The notes under the pieces were generated by a model that was not told the origin of the DNA, searched no databases, and was given only the letters and a program-made list of their open reading frames with translations. This document shows, piece by piece, positions 26,359-35,373 of a stretch of DNA of 64,000 nt; position 1 is the stretch's first letter, and every line of letters begins with the position of its first letter. Origin of the DNA: Paracrocinitomix sp040880585 (GTDB lineage: Bacteria; Bacteroidota; Bacteroidia; Flavobacteriales_D; Crocinitomicaceae); assembly GCA_040880585.1 (NCBI GenBank), contig JBBDID010000059.1, positions 1 to 64,000 of the forward strand, in the 5' to 3' direction. A program made the position numbers and the translations under genes.

Positions 26359-29298
26359 ATGATAAAAACTGCCTTTTTCTGCCTTTTCTTATTTTTTCTG
26401 CAAATGGTAGATGCACAAAGCGACCCTTTTACAGATAATAAAAAAGCAGTTCCTTTTTTAGAACACCCTACCCCCTGGGCAGATTCTGTTTTTGCGCAAA
26501 TGGACATGAGCGAAAAAATCGGCCAATTATTTATGGTAGCGGCTTATTCCGGAAAAAATGATGCTCATTTTAATCGGTTATCCACCCTCATTCGGGATTA
26601 TAAAATCGGTGGACTTATTTTTTTTAAAGGCAGTCCGCTTAGGCAGGTTCATTTGACCAATCGTTTTCAGGAAGAGGCAAAAACACCGCTTTTTATTGCT
26701 ATTGATGGGGAATGGGGATTATCTATGCGACTGGATTCAACGGTACAATACCCCCGGCAGATGATGTTAGGGGCGCTTCAAGACGATCAACTGGTTTACG
26801 AAATGGGAAAACAGATTGGTGAACAATGCAAACGAATGGGGATTCACATAAATTTTGCACCCGTCATAGATGTCAATAATAATGCAGCTAATCCAGTCAT
26901 TAACAACCGTTCTTTCGGAGAAGTTAAAGAACAAGTCAGTTTGCTGGGACTTGCTTATATGCGTGGATTACAAGAGCAGCAGATCCTTGCTTGCGGCAAA
27001 CACTTTCCCGGACATGGGGATACCGATATGGATTCTCACAAAGCTTTACCTACCATTCCGCACAATTATGAGCGCCTGGATTCGTTAGAACTTTATCCCT
27101 TTAAAAAATTGATTCAAGAAGGGCTGGCCAGTATTATGGTTGCCCATTTGTACATTCCCCGCTTAGACAGCACAAAAAACCAGGCCTCCACCCTATCTCC
27201 TAAAATTGTGAATGGCCTTTTGCGCGATTCACTTCAATTTAACGGATTAATTTTTACAGATGCGCTCAACATGAAAGGGGTTTCTGACTATTATGAAAAG
27301 GGAGAAGTTGATGTTAAAGCCCTGATCGCCGGAAATGATGTCTTGCTTTTCCCATTAGATGTTCCGGTAGCCATTAAAAAGATCAAAGAAGCTTTGGAAA
27401 ATGGTGAATTGACAGAAGAAATGATCAATCAACGTTGCCTCCGCATCCTCAAAGCAAAAGAATGGGCCGGTTTACACCACTTTTCCCCTATAAATACCAA
27501 TGGATTGATTGCAGATCTGAATCCTGAAAAAGCAGAAGTTCTCAATCATCAATTGGCCAAGCAGAGCATTACATTGCTACAAAACAAAGCCCAGACACTT
27601 CCCTTAAAAAATTTAGACAGCCTGAAAACCGTATACCTTAATATCGGTGGAACAAAATATGTTCGTTTTCATAAAAGCATGCAGCTGTACACCTCCATAC
27701 CCTCTATTCAAATTCCACGTGCATTGAGCGCAAAAGAAGAAGTAAGATTACTAAAAGAACTGGAAAAATTTGACCGCATCATTATCGGTTTTCACCGAAC
27801 AAATAATAATCCACGTAGGAATTTTGGTATTACGCGACAAATGATCGCCATTCATGAGTTGCTGAGCAATCGACAAGAAGTCATTTCTGTTGTTTTTGGA
27901 AATCCGTATGTTTTAGAAAATTTTGGGGACATTTCTTCCACAGCAGCCCTTATCGTTGCTTACGAAGACAACGAATACACCCAGCATGCAGCCGCTCAAC
28001 TTATTTTCGGCGGATTAGTGCCCAAAGGCAAATTACCCGTTCGTGCCTCAGAAAAATTTCCGGCAGGCTACGGGATCTCCTTTGAAAAGCAAGTGCGCTT
28101 ATCACATGCTATGCCTGGAGAAGTTGGTATTTCTTCTGAAAAGATGCAGGAGATTGACCGCATAGCGATAGAAGGAGTAAATATGCAAGCCTATCCGGGA
28201 TGCCAGATCGTAGCGATAAAAAATGGAGCGGTCATCTACAACAAGGCATTTGGTTACCATACGTATGATAAAAAAAGAGCGGTTCAGCCCTCAGATATTT
28301 ATGATTTGGCGTCCATCACTAAAATTGCGGCAACCACCATCAGCCTGATTAAATTACAAGCTGAAGGCAAAATTCATCTGGACAGCACACTGGGAGATTA
28401 TATCCCTGAAATTGTTGACTCCACACCGTACCAAAACATGGTACTACGGGAAATGTTGGCACATCAGGCCAGATTGATTCCCTGGATTCCCTTTTATACC
28501 CAAACCCTGCTAAACGGTAATCTAGATAGTAAAATTTACGCTACCGATTCAAGCACCCTCTTTAACCACAAGGTGGCTGAAAATCTTTATATTTCATCCA
28601 CTTATGAAGAAATCATTTTAAAGCGAATTACAGAAACAGGCTTACGTAGAAGAAAAGAATACAAATACTCAGATCTGGGGTATTATTTCTTAAAAAGAGT
28701 CATTCAAAAAACAACGCAGCAACCACTTAATGAATTTGTAGCTGAAAACTTTTATCGGCCTATGGGCTTAAGCAGCATGAGCTATCATCCGCTTTACTAT
28801 TTTGACAAAGACCGTATTTTACCTACAGAGCAAGACACCGTATTCAGAAAGCAATTGGTTTGGGGAGACGTACATGATCCCGGAGCGGCTATGCAGGGAG
28901 GTGTAGGTGGACATGCAGGCTTATTTTCTAACGCCCTGGATTTGGCCACTTTGATGTATATGTTGATCCATGACGGTAATTATGGAGGTGTCAATTACTT
29001 AGACTCGGCTACCGTTGCTGAATTTACTGCTTGTCAGTTTTGCCCGAGGAACCGAAGAGGAGCCGGATTTGATAAACCTGTCCGCTCCTTAGATGGCGGT
29101 CCTACCTGCAATCAGGTCTCACTGAGTTCATTTGGTCATTCAGGATTTACCGGAACCATTTGCTGGGCAGACCCTGAACACGATATTGTTTATGTATTTC
29201 TCAGCAACCGTGTATATCCGGATGCTATGAATTGGAAAATTGTAAAAGAAAATATCAGAACCCGAATACAATCAGCTATTTATACCGCTTGTAAATAA
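26359..29298 (+). CDS. Glycoside hydrolase family 3 (NagZ-like) fused to a serine beta-lactamase-type hydrolase
   Basis: Two enzymes in one exported chain. After a signal peptide, residues about 35-400 are a GH3 N-acetylglucosaminidase domain with KHFPGHGDTDMDSH near residue 214, the NagZ loop carrying the catalytic His-Asp pair, and the nucleophile region FTDALNMKGVSDYY. A GH3 C-domain follows. Residues about 590-970 are a class C beta-lactamase-like domain: the nucleophile SITKIAA (SxxK), YSDLGYYF (YxN-like) and GVGGHAGLFS (HxG-type). 979 aa. Likely acts on muropeptides in the periplasm, one half cutting the sugar and the other a peptide or ester bond. Monocistronic. Confidence 0.9.
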   Translation: MIKTAFFCLFLFFLQMVDAQSDPFTDNKKAVPFLEHPTPWADSVFAQMDMSEKIGQLFMVAAYSGKNDAHFNRLSTLIRDYKIGGLIFFKGSPLRQVHLTNRFQEEAKTPLFIAIDGEWGLSMRLDSTVQYPRQMMLGALQDDQLVYEMGKQIGEQCKRMGIHINFAPVIDVNNNAANPVINNRSFGEVKEQVSLLGLAYMRGLQEQQILACGKHFPGHGDTDMDSHKALPTIPHNYERLDSLELYPFKKLIQEGLASIMVAHLYIPRLDSTKNQASTLSPKIVNGLLRDSLQFNGLIFTDALNMKGVSDYYEKGEVDVKALIAGNDVLLFPLDVPVAIKKIKEALENGELTEEMINQRCLRILKAKEWAGLHHFSPINTNGLIADLNPEKAEVLNHQLAKQSITLLQNKAQTLPLKNLDSLKTVYLNIGGTKYVRFHKSMQLYTSIPSIQIPRALSAKEEVRLLKELEKFDRIIIGFHRTNNNPRRNFGITRQMIAIHELLSNRQEVISVVFGNPYVLENFGDISSTAALIVAYEDNEYTQHAAAQLIFGGLVPKGKLPVRASEKFPAGYGISFEKQVRLSHAMPGEVGISSEKMQEIDRIAIEGVNMQAYPGCQIVAIKNGAVIYNKAFGYHTYDKKRAVQPSDIYDLASITKIAATTISLIKLQAEGKIHLDSTLGDYIPEIVDSTPYQNMVLREMLAHQARLIPWIPFYTQTLLNGNLDSKIYATDSSTLFNHKVAENLYISSTYEEIILKRITETGLRRRKEYKYSDLGYYFLKRVIQKTTQQPLNEFVAENFYRPMGLSSMSYHPLYYFDKDRILPTEQDTVFRKQLVWGDVHDPGAAMQGGVGGHAGLFSNALDLATLMYMLIHDGNYGGVNYLDSATVAEFTACQFCPRNRRGAGFDKPVRSLDGGPTCNQVSLSSFGHSGFTGTICWADPEHDIVYVFLSNRVYPDAMNWKIVKENIRTRIQSAIYTACK

Positions 29299-29423
29299 TC
29301 TATCCTCCACTGAAAACAATTTCAGCCATAATTTGTTCATCAATGTATTATCTTTGGAAGGGCAAATCGCTTTAATTTAGCGGTCATCCTTTCAAAAAGA
29401 GAGAGTCATTGAATCGTAATCGA

Positions 29424-30569
29424 ATGAAAATAGGAATCGTATTGTATCCCACTTTTGGCGGAAGTGGTGTTGTAGCAACAGAGCTTGGAAAGGCACTGGC
29501 TAAAAAGGGTCATGAAATCCATTTTATCTCTTATAATCAACCTGTTCGGCTAGAACATTTCCATCCCAACATTCGTTACCACGAGGTGCGTCCTTTTCAT
29601 TACCCCTTATTTGATTATCAGCCTTATGAGTTGGCACTCACCAGTAAATTGGTAGATGTAGTCCGCTATGAAGGATTGGACTTACTGCATGTTCACTATG
29701 CTATACCCCACGCCTCTGCGGCTTATTTTGCACAACAAATCTTAAAAACCCATCATATTGAAATTCCATTTGTAACTACTTTACACGGAACAGACATTAC
29801 ATTGGTAGGGAGGCATCCTGCCTTTGAACCTGTCATTACTTTCAGTATTAATCAATCTAATGCAGTGACTGTGGTTTCTCAAAGTTTGAAAGAAGATACG
29901 TATCGACACTTTTCAATTGATAAAGAGATTGAAGTGATCCACAATTTTATAGAGCCGAGTTTATACAGTGGCAAACTTTCTGCTGAAGGGAAAAAAAGAA
30001 AGCAAGAGATTGCCCCAAACGGAGAACGTATCATTTGTCACATGTCTAACTTCAGAAAAGTAAAGCGGGTAGAAGATGTGATTCATATTTTCGCAAAAAT
30101 ACATGCAAAAATGTCGGCAAAACTTGTAATGGCGGGTGATGGTCCCGAACGCTTCAAAATTGAGCAAATCTGTACAGAATTAGGAATTTGCGCGGATGTC
30201 CACATGATGGGTAACGTACAAACCGCATCAGAAATTCACTCTATCAGTGACCTTTTTCTGCTTCCTTCAGAAACCGAAAGCTTTGGCTTGTCGGCCTTAG
30301 AGGCTCTGGCTTCATCTGTTCCTGTAATTTCATCTAATGCGGGAGGCTTGCCTGAGGTAAATAAGGATGGTTTTTCAGGTTATTTGAGTGATGTGGGGAA
30401 TATTGATAAAATGGCAGCAGACGCTATTCATATACTGGAAAACGAAGAAACGTTGAAAACATTTAGAAAACAGGCATTGGAGCATTCCAAAAACTTCAGT
30501 ATCGACAAAATCCTCCCCAAATATGAGGCTGTTTATGACAGTGTACTCGCAATTAAAACTAAAAGTTGA
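29424..30569 (+). CDS. bshA: N-acetyl-alpha-D-glucosaminyl L-malate synthase BshA
   Basis: First enzyme of bacillithiol synthesis: a GT4 glycosyltransferase joining GlcNAc from UDP-GlcNAc to L-malate. The N-terminus MKIGIVLYPTFGGSGVVATE is the family signature (GGSG nucleotide loop). TLHGTDITLVG and SNFRKVKRVEDVI are also typical, and the GT-B motif EsfGLSALEALASSVPVISS contains the EX7E pair. The start at 29424 gives the family N-terminus; an upstream in-frame TTG at 29409 would add five residues. 381 aa. BshB and BshC are not in this window. It ends directly against the convergent siaB-like gene. Confidence 0.92.
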   Translation: MKIGIVLYPTFGGSGVVATELGKALAKKGHEIHFISYNQPVRLEHFHPNIRYHEVRPFHYPLFDYQPYELALTSKLVDVVRYEGLDLLHVHYAIPHASAAYFAQQILKTHHIEIPFVTTLHGTDITLVGRHPAFEPVITFSINQSNAVTVVSQSLKEDTYRHFSIDKEIEVIHNFIEPSLYSGKLSAEGKKRKQEIAPNGERIICHMSNFRKVKRVEDVIHIFAKIHAKMSAKLVMAGDGPERFKIEQICTELGICADVHMMGNVQTASEIHSISDLFLLPSETESFGLSALEALASSVPVISSNAGGLPEVNKDGFSGYLSDVGNIDKMAADAIHILENEETLKTFRKQALEHSKNFSIDKILPKYEAVYDSVLAIKTKS

Positions 30570-31154
30570 TTAATTTTTAGTGACTCTTTCCAGATCTATA
30601 TTTACTGAAAAGAAAACCAAATCGTCTGAAACCTCTTCAGAAACGTAGCCCAGTTTGTTTTTAGATTTCAAAGCCATAGTTATAAACCCTAAACCGGCTC
30701 CTCCTTTGTTAGACATAATACCATTAGAAAGCACATTCATATAAAGCTCTTTCACTTCCGCATTGTCCATCTTATTTAAGCTGTCAATTCGTTCAATAAT
30801 AGTATTGATATTCATGCGCCTAATAAGGTTGCCAAATGTCACTTTATAGTTGTCTTCATTCTGCAATACAATCAAAAAAGAAACCTGATTTCCATCCTCA
30901 TCCCGTTCTCCGTGAATTCGAATGTTTTGTAATCCTTCAACCAAAATGCTGAACATTCTTTTCACCACGCCTTTTTTATCACCAGACTCAAGCATCATAT
31001 CTTCAATACTGGTGGATAAAGAATTTACCAGATCTTGAGAAAATTCACCGAAATGTGAGACAAGAATTTTACCGGACGCATTCTTATTATAATCTCCAAA
31101 AATTTCCTGGAAACGTTCATTACACTTTTCTACAATGGGGTTACCTGCCAACAT
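30570..31154 (-). CDS. SiaB-family protein kinase (DUF6272, GHKL-like)
   Basis: Cytosolic protein with an HATPase-like core. FSILVEGLQNIRIHGERDEDG near residues 67-87 is the N-box with the ATP-binding Asn, and GGAGLGFITMALKS near residues 158-171 is the glycine-rich lid. In Pseudomonas, SiaB phosphorylates a small partner (SiaC) that the PP2C-type phosphatase SiaA dephosphorylates. Here a SpoIIE/PP2C phosphatase is encoded about 5 kb away (35859-39077). 194 aa. No partner gene adjoins it. Kinase activity is inferred from family. Confidence 0.75.
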   Translation of the reverse strand: MLAGNPIVEKCNERFQEIFGDYNKNASGKILVSHFGEFSQDLVNSLSTSIEDMMLESGDKKGVVKRMFSILVEGLQNIRIHGERDEDGNQVSFLIVLQNEDNYKVTFGNLIRRMNINTIIERIDSLNKMDNAEVKELYMNVLSNGIMSNKGGAGLGFITMALKSKNKLGYVSEEVSDDLVFFSVNIDLERVTKN

Positions 31155-31440
31155 TTGCGATTTAAAGTATTTTTTTTATCTCCGAAAGATAAAAAATAAA
31201 TGATAAATTACTGTATTTCTACGACGAAATTTATAAAAGGTTCCTTCTCTTCTTTTTCAAATCTATAAATAATTGTTAAATAGCTAGGTAAATTCTATTG
31301 GGATTAGTTTATTGAGCTCAAATTTTCATCCAATGGGAAGGAAAAAAAATTGTTGAGAAAAAGATGTTCAGAATTAAGTCGGTCTTGAAATTTTAGGTTC
31401 TTATATTTTAACTATCTTCAACATTGCTTAAGAAAATTAC

Positions 31441-32934
31441 ATGAGTGAAGGCAAATATGATTTAGTGGTAATAGGTGGTGGTCCTGCGGGATATGCCGCT
31501 GCTATGCGGGCAGTAGACTTTGGAAAACGCATTTGTTTAGTTGAAAAATCAAGAATTGGAGGGGCGGGTGTTTATAATGGCGCCCTTAGTTCAAAAACAC
31601 TGTGGGAATTATCACAAAGGGTAAAAAGTGTTAACGAAACAATTGTTTCAATCGGAAGAGATCGGTTTGAGTTGTCCTGGGAAGAAGTCAAAAAAACCCT
31701 GGAAGAAGCTATTTTTGAACGAAAATTCCAATATTCTTGCCATATTAAATTACTCAAAACTAACCGTTCTGACTTATTTACGTATTCTCGCGGATTTGGA
31801 AAAGTAATTGACCCGCATACCGTACAGGTAACTAAAGATGATGGTGAAATAGAAACATTCAACACTGAATATATTATTATAGCTACGGGAAGTACACCCA
31901 GAAAACTACCCAATATACCGGTGGACGAAAAAATTATTATGACCAGTGATGGCATTGACAATATTTCGGACTTTCCAAAAAGTATGGTCATTGTTGGTGC
32001 CGGGGTTATTGGATGTGAATACGCTACCATTTTTTCCAACTTTGGTAAAACAAAAGTTTATCTGATTGACCGTGGTGATCATATTCTGCCTTTTGAAGAC
32101 GACGACATTTCTAAAATCGTAGCGGGAAATCTGGAAAAAAGAGGTGTTACCATTCACCATAAAGCTTCCCTTGAACGGATGGAGATTGTAGATGGCGAAG
32201 TAGAATATGAGATTCTCACCGACGGAAAAAAAGAGATCATTCGAGTTGAAAAAGCATTATTATCTGTAGGTCGGGTACCCAATCTAAAAGGGATTGGTAT
32301 GGAAGAATTGGGAATTGAAATGGGAAAAACCGGTCAACACATTGGAGATGACGATACACAAACTAATATTCCAAATATTTTTGCTGCCGGGGATGTCTCT
32401 GGGAGGATTGCTTTGGTCAATATGGGTGAAATTGAAGCTCGGCACGCAGTAGAACGAATTTTTGGTGGAAAAACAGAACGCCTTTCCTATCGGATTGTGT
32501 GTACCATTATGTTTCTTGAACCTGAAGTGGCAGCTGTTGGTTTAAATGAAAAGCAGTGTATTGAACAAAATATTCCTGTAAAAATTGTGAAATTGGACTT
32601 TTCTGTCATTGCCAGAGCTATTGCCATGCGTAAAACGCAAGGTTTTTTCAAGATCATAGTCACCAATGACGATAAAATGAGAATATTGGGGATGCGCGCC
32701 GTTGGTGAACACGCTTCCAGTGCTATACAGGCAGTAGCTTTACTCATTAATACGGAGCAGGGAGTCGAAGAACTCGCCGAACTGGTACATCCTCACCCTT
32801 CTATTGTTGAAGGCGTTCAGGAATGTGTGCGTATGTTACTGAACAAATCCATCTTTAAGTCTTCCGTTTTCAAAGACAAACTGGCCTGTTACAGTTTGGT
32901 AGATGGTGTTAAAACTCCACTTCAACGATTGTAA
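31441..32934 (+). CDS. FAD/NAD(P)-dependent oxidoreductase of the lipoamide-dehydrogenase family lacking the redox cysteines
   Basis: Two-dinucleotide-binding flavoprotein of 497 aa. The FAD motif is GGGPAGYAAAMRA (residues about 11-23) and the NAD(P) motif is VGAGVIGCEYATIFSNFG near residue 187. The second FAD contact is PNIFAAGDVSG. The C-terminal dimerisation domain keeps HPHPSIVEGVQE. The segment that should hold the active disulfide (GGTCLNVGCIPSK in lipoamide dehydrogenase) reads GGAGVYNGALSSKT, so both cysteines are gone. Thiol-disulfide chemistry is therefore impossible at that site; a transhydrogenase-like or NAD(P)H oxidase role is more likely. Two bases separate it from the next gene. 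Confidence 0.85.
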   Translation: MSEGKYDLVVIGGGPAGYAAAMRAVDFGKRICLVEKSRIGGAGVYNGALSSKTLWELSQRVKSVNETIVSIGRDRFELSWEEVKKTLEEAIFERKFQYSCHIKLLKTNRSDLFTYSRGFGKVIDPHTVQVTKDDGEIETFNTEYIIIATGSTPRKLPNIPVDEKIIMTSDGIDNISDFPKSMVIVGAGVIGCEYATIFSNFGKTKVYLIDRGDHILPFEDDDISKIVAGNLEKRGVTIHHKASLERMEIVDGEVEYEILTDGKKEIIRVEKALLSVGRVPNLKGIGMEELGIEMGKTGQHIGDDDTQTNIPNIFAAGDVSGRIALVNMGEIEARHAVERIFGGKTERLSYRIVCTIMFLEPEVAAVGLNEKQCIEQNIPVKIVKLDFSVIARAIAMRKTQGFFKIIVTNDDKMRILGMRAVGEHASSAIQAVALLINTEQGVEELAELVHPHPSIVEGVQECVRMLLNKSIFKSSVFKDKLACYSLVDGVKTPLQRL

Positions 32935-32936
32935 TT

Positions 32937-33392
32937 ATGGAAAAAACAGTATTCTTTTGTTTGCTACTCTTTTCTCTCAATAGTTTTGGGCAAGGGGGAG
33001 CCGATTCTTTACTTCAGGGAAGATGGGAGTTGTTTGAAATCATTGACAACATGACCGGAGAAGCCATGGAGCCTTCTCATAAATCTTCTGAAGACTATGT
33101 GTACTATATTGAGTTTAATGACAATCTGGTTAAATACAACCTGGAAATCAATACCTGTACAAACGAGGTAGTGGTGGATCAAAACCACCATATTGAATTT
33201 AAATACTTTAGTGAATGTACAAAGATTTGTTGTGATGATGATTTTTCAAAATTACTCACTTACTCTGACGTCAACACCTATTATATAAAGAGCAATACCA
33301 TTCTGATTTTGGTCTCTGAGGATCGGATTTTTTATTTCAGAAAAACAACTTCTCCACAAGACAAACGAAGAGAGAAAAAAAACAAAAAGTAA
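32937..33392 (+). CDS. Hypothetical exported lipocalin-like protein
   Basis: 151 aa with a signal peptide (MEKTVFFCLLLFSLNSFG). The mature part starts LLQGRWELFEI and continues in short beta strands (YYIEFNDNLVKYNLEINTC, VDQNHHIEFKYFSECTKICC), as in small lipocalin-like proteins of Bacteroidota. Four cysteines could form two disulfides. The C-terminus is very basic (DKRREKKNKK). Starts 2 bp behind the flavoprotein gene, so it is probably co-transcribed. Function unknown. Confidence 0.6.
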   Translation: MEKTVFFCLLLFSLNSFGQGGADSLLQGRWELFEIIDNMTGEAMEPSHKSSEDYVYYIEFNDNLVKYNLEINTCTNEVVVDQNHHIEFKYFSECTKICCDDDFSKLLTYSDVNTYYIKSNTILILVSEDRIFYFRKTTSPQDKRREKKNKK

Positions 33393-33470
33393 AATAAAAA
33401 CATCTAATAATCAGTTCTACAACTATTTATTTTTTACATTTAGCTTGATTATAAACTAAAATCATGCTTT

Positions 33471-34148
33471 ATGAAAAATCATCTATTACCATTTGTAAAA
33501 TGGATTGCCGGTTACCTCGTTGTTAGATCCATTCTTTACTATATTCTCCCTGATTCACTCTGGGGTTTTTACTTCTTTATTCATTGGGTTTTGTTGTTAA
33601 CGGCTATAATTGGTCCGCTTGTTGAAATTAACAAAAAAGCCGGTAAAATTAAATTTGGAAATGCACTTGGAGCAGGCGCTTTAGGATTCCTTATTATTCC
33701 GGTGTATACAATTGTTATGACACTTGTCAGAAGCAGTGAAGAATTTTATCTTGATGGATGGATGTTGCAGGTTTATTTAACCGAATATCTAATACATTTT
33801 GCCATATTACTTTATCTGCTGCTGATAATCGGTATGATTTATACCTTTCGTAAAGCCGGTAAGCCGGGATGGGCTGTTTTTATTCCTATTTATAACATCA
33901 TTGTAATGCTTGAAATAGCAAAAAAGCCAACTTGGTGGGCAATTATGATCCTTTTGGTTCCAATTGCCAATATTATTTTTGCTATTATGACGCTCAATGG
34001 GATTTCCAAAAATTTTGGTAAAAGTGAAGGGTTTACAGTAGGCCTGGTTTTTCTCGGACCTATTTTCTGGTGCATACTGGGATATGGAGATGCAAAATAC
34101 ATAGGAGAATCTGATGTTTCAGAGTCAGAAATGGTGTTGGATGCCTAA
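33471..34148 (+). CDS. DUF5684-type multi-pass membrane protein
   Basis: 225 aa with about seven hydrophobic segments. The second half has the DUF5684 pattern: FRKAGKPGWAVFIPIYNII followed by AKKPTWWAIMILLVPIANIIF and LNGISKNFGKSEGFTVGLVFL, ending LGYGDAKY. Such proteins are common, usually without known function, and some are fused to signal peptidases. A strong terminator follows at 34172-34202. No catalytic motif seen. Confidence 0.7.
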   Translation: MKNHLLPFVKWIAGYLVVRSILYYILPDSLWGFYFFIHWVLLLTAIIGPLVEINKKAGKIKFGNALGAGALGFLIIPVYTIVMTLVRSSEEFYLDGWMLQVYLTEYLIHFAILLYLLLIIGMIYTFRKAGKPGWAVFIPIYNIIVMLEIAKKPTWWAIMILLVPIANIIFAIMTLNGISKNFGKSEGFTVGLVFLGPIFWCILGYGDAKYIGESDVSESEMVLDA

Positions 34149-34171
34149 TTAAAATAGTATTTCAATAGATT

Positions 34172-34202
34172 AAAAGCGACCGATTTCTCGGTCGCTTTTT
34201 TT
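34172..34202 (+). terminator. Rho-independent terminator
   Basis: AAAAGCGACCGA at 34172-34183 pairs with TCGGTCGCTTTT at 34188-34199 over a four-base loop, followed by more T. This is a textbook intrinsic terminator for the DUF5684 gene. Confidence 0.9.
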
Positions 34203-34320
34203 ATGAGGAGTAAGGCTTTGTTTGTAATCAATCTGAAGTTTGCGAGTTTGTGCTTCGTTAATTGACATTGCTTGTTGTTATTCTTTAAACCTTCCTTTTT
34301 AATTTTCCCTTCGGCTTCCA

Positions 34321-34612
34321 CTTCGGCTCCGCTCAGTGGGCGGCTCAGTGGGCGGCTCAGTGGGAGACTCAGTGGGAGACTCAGTGGGNNNNNNNNNNNN
34401 NNNNNNNNNNNNNNNNNNNNNNNNNNNNNNNNNNNNNNNNNNNNNNNNNNNNNNNNNNNNNNNNNNNNNNNNNNNNNNNNNNNNNNNNGACTCAGTGGGA
34501 GACTCAGTGGGCGACTCAGTGGGCGGATCGACTGCAGTCTCGACTACAATCTCGACTACAATCTCGACTACGCTCGATTTTCGGCTCGATTTCCGACTCG
34601 ATTTCCGGCTCG
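34321..34612. repeat. 12-bp tandem repeat array interrupted by the assembly gap
   Basis: Left of the gap the unit is CTCAGTGGGCGG changing to CTCAGTGGGAGA. Right of it the same unit continues for three copies and then changes to CTCGACTACAAT and CTCGATTTCCGG units, always with period 12. Because 12 is divisible by three, all frames stay open (PTES, LSGR, VGDS), but none has a plausible start or gene context. The array lies between two terminators, so it is most likely untranslated. It fills most of the 550-bp gap between the DUF5684 gene and rplS. Confidence 0.85.
34389..34488. other. Assembly gap (100 N)
   Basis: Exactly 100 undetermined bases inside the 12-bp tandem repeat. The round length marks a scaffold gap of unknown true size caused by the repeat. 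Confidence 0.99.
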
Positions 34613-34640
34613 GTGTGCGCTGCCACCAATACAAAAAAGT

Positions 34641-34675
34641 AAAAAAAAAGCCTGACTCTAATGAATCAGGCTTTG
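34641..34675 (-). terminator. Rho-independent terminator of rplS
   Basis: On the minus strand AAAGCCTGA (34674-34666) pairs with TCAGGCTTT (34655-34647), followed by a run of T. It lies 24 bp behind the rplS stop codon. Confidence 0.88.
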
Positions 34676-34698
34676 AATTATATCTTTCGATTATTGGA

Positions 34699-35052
34699 TT
34701 ATAATCTTCTTTTTTCTTTAATTCGGGCAGATTTACCTCTTCTTTCTCTGAAGTAGTAAATTCGGGCTCTTCTTACTGAACCAACTTTGTTGACATCAAT
34801 TTTTTCAATGAAAGGAGATGAGCTGGGGAAAATTCTTTCCACTCCGATATTTCCTGACATTTTTCGAACTGTAAATGTTTCTGTAGCACCTTTTCCTCTT
34901 CTTTGGATCACGACACCTTGAAACTGCTGAATACGTTCCTTGTCTCCCTCTTTAATTTTATAGTGAACAGTAATGGTTGAACCTGCTTTAAAATCAGGAA
35001 TTTCTATACCTTCTGCCAATTCGTTCTGTACCTCTTTAATAATGCTTTCCAT
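34699..35052 (-). CDS. rplS: 50S ribosomal protein L19
   Basis: Ribosomal protein at the 30S-50S interface. 117 aa, the standard length. Conserved features are IPDFKAGSTITVHYKIKEGDKERIQQFQGVVI (positions 17-48), RRGKGATETFTVRK and the terminal SARIKEKRR. It is transcribed alone, away from rpsP-rimM, unlike the rpsP-rimM-trmD-rplS order of many bacteria. It has its own promoter and terminator. Confidence 0.97.
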   Translation of the reverse strand: MESIIKEVQNELAEGIEIPDFKAGSTITVHYKIKEGDKERIQQFQGVVIQRRGKGATETFTVRKMSGNIGVERIFPSSSPFIEKIDVNKVGSVRRARIYYFRERRGKSARIKEKRRL

Positions 35053-35131
35053 GACAACTTCTTTTCTTCGACTCGAATGTACCTCCGAAATCGGGCTGCA
35101 ATATTACGAATAATTCCGTAGATATCGAATA

Positions 35132-35162
35132 CAAAAATAATTTATTTTCTTTCAGTAGCAAA
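35132..35162 (-). promoter_or_regulatory. Predicted promoter of rplS
   Basis: On the minus strand the -33 element TTTTG (35162-35159 and onward) and the -7 element TATTTTTG (35139-35132) are 19 bp apart, the ideal Bacteroidota spacing. The start codon is about 80 bp downstream, giving a leader that could carry autoregulation. Confidence 0.65.
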
Positions 35163-35373
35163 ATTTATTTTTTCAAGTGGCAGATCAGGTTGTAAACGAA
35201 TTGTATCCCCCATTTCATCTTTAAAATCTGTGATAAGTGACTGCTCCTTTAAAGCATTTATACAGGGTCAGTAATCCCTTCACTATTTCTTCATCTAAAA
35301 GTTTAAGTTGTAACTTTTCATCTGCGCAGGTATTATAAAGATGAAACCTCAACACACACCAAAAACAAACGTC

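Noticed and set aside
34272..34704. Open frames on both strands across the N gap (LSGR, VGDS and PTES repeats)
   Set aside because: They arise from the period-12 repeat, which has no stops in any frame, and they lie between two terminators without a plausible start.
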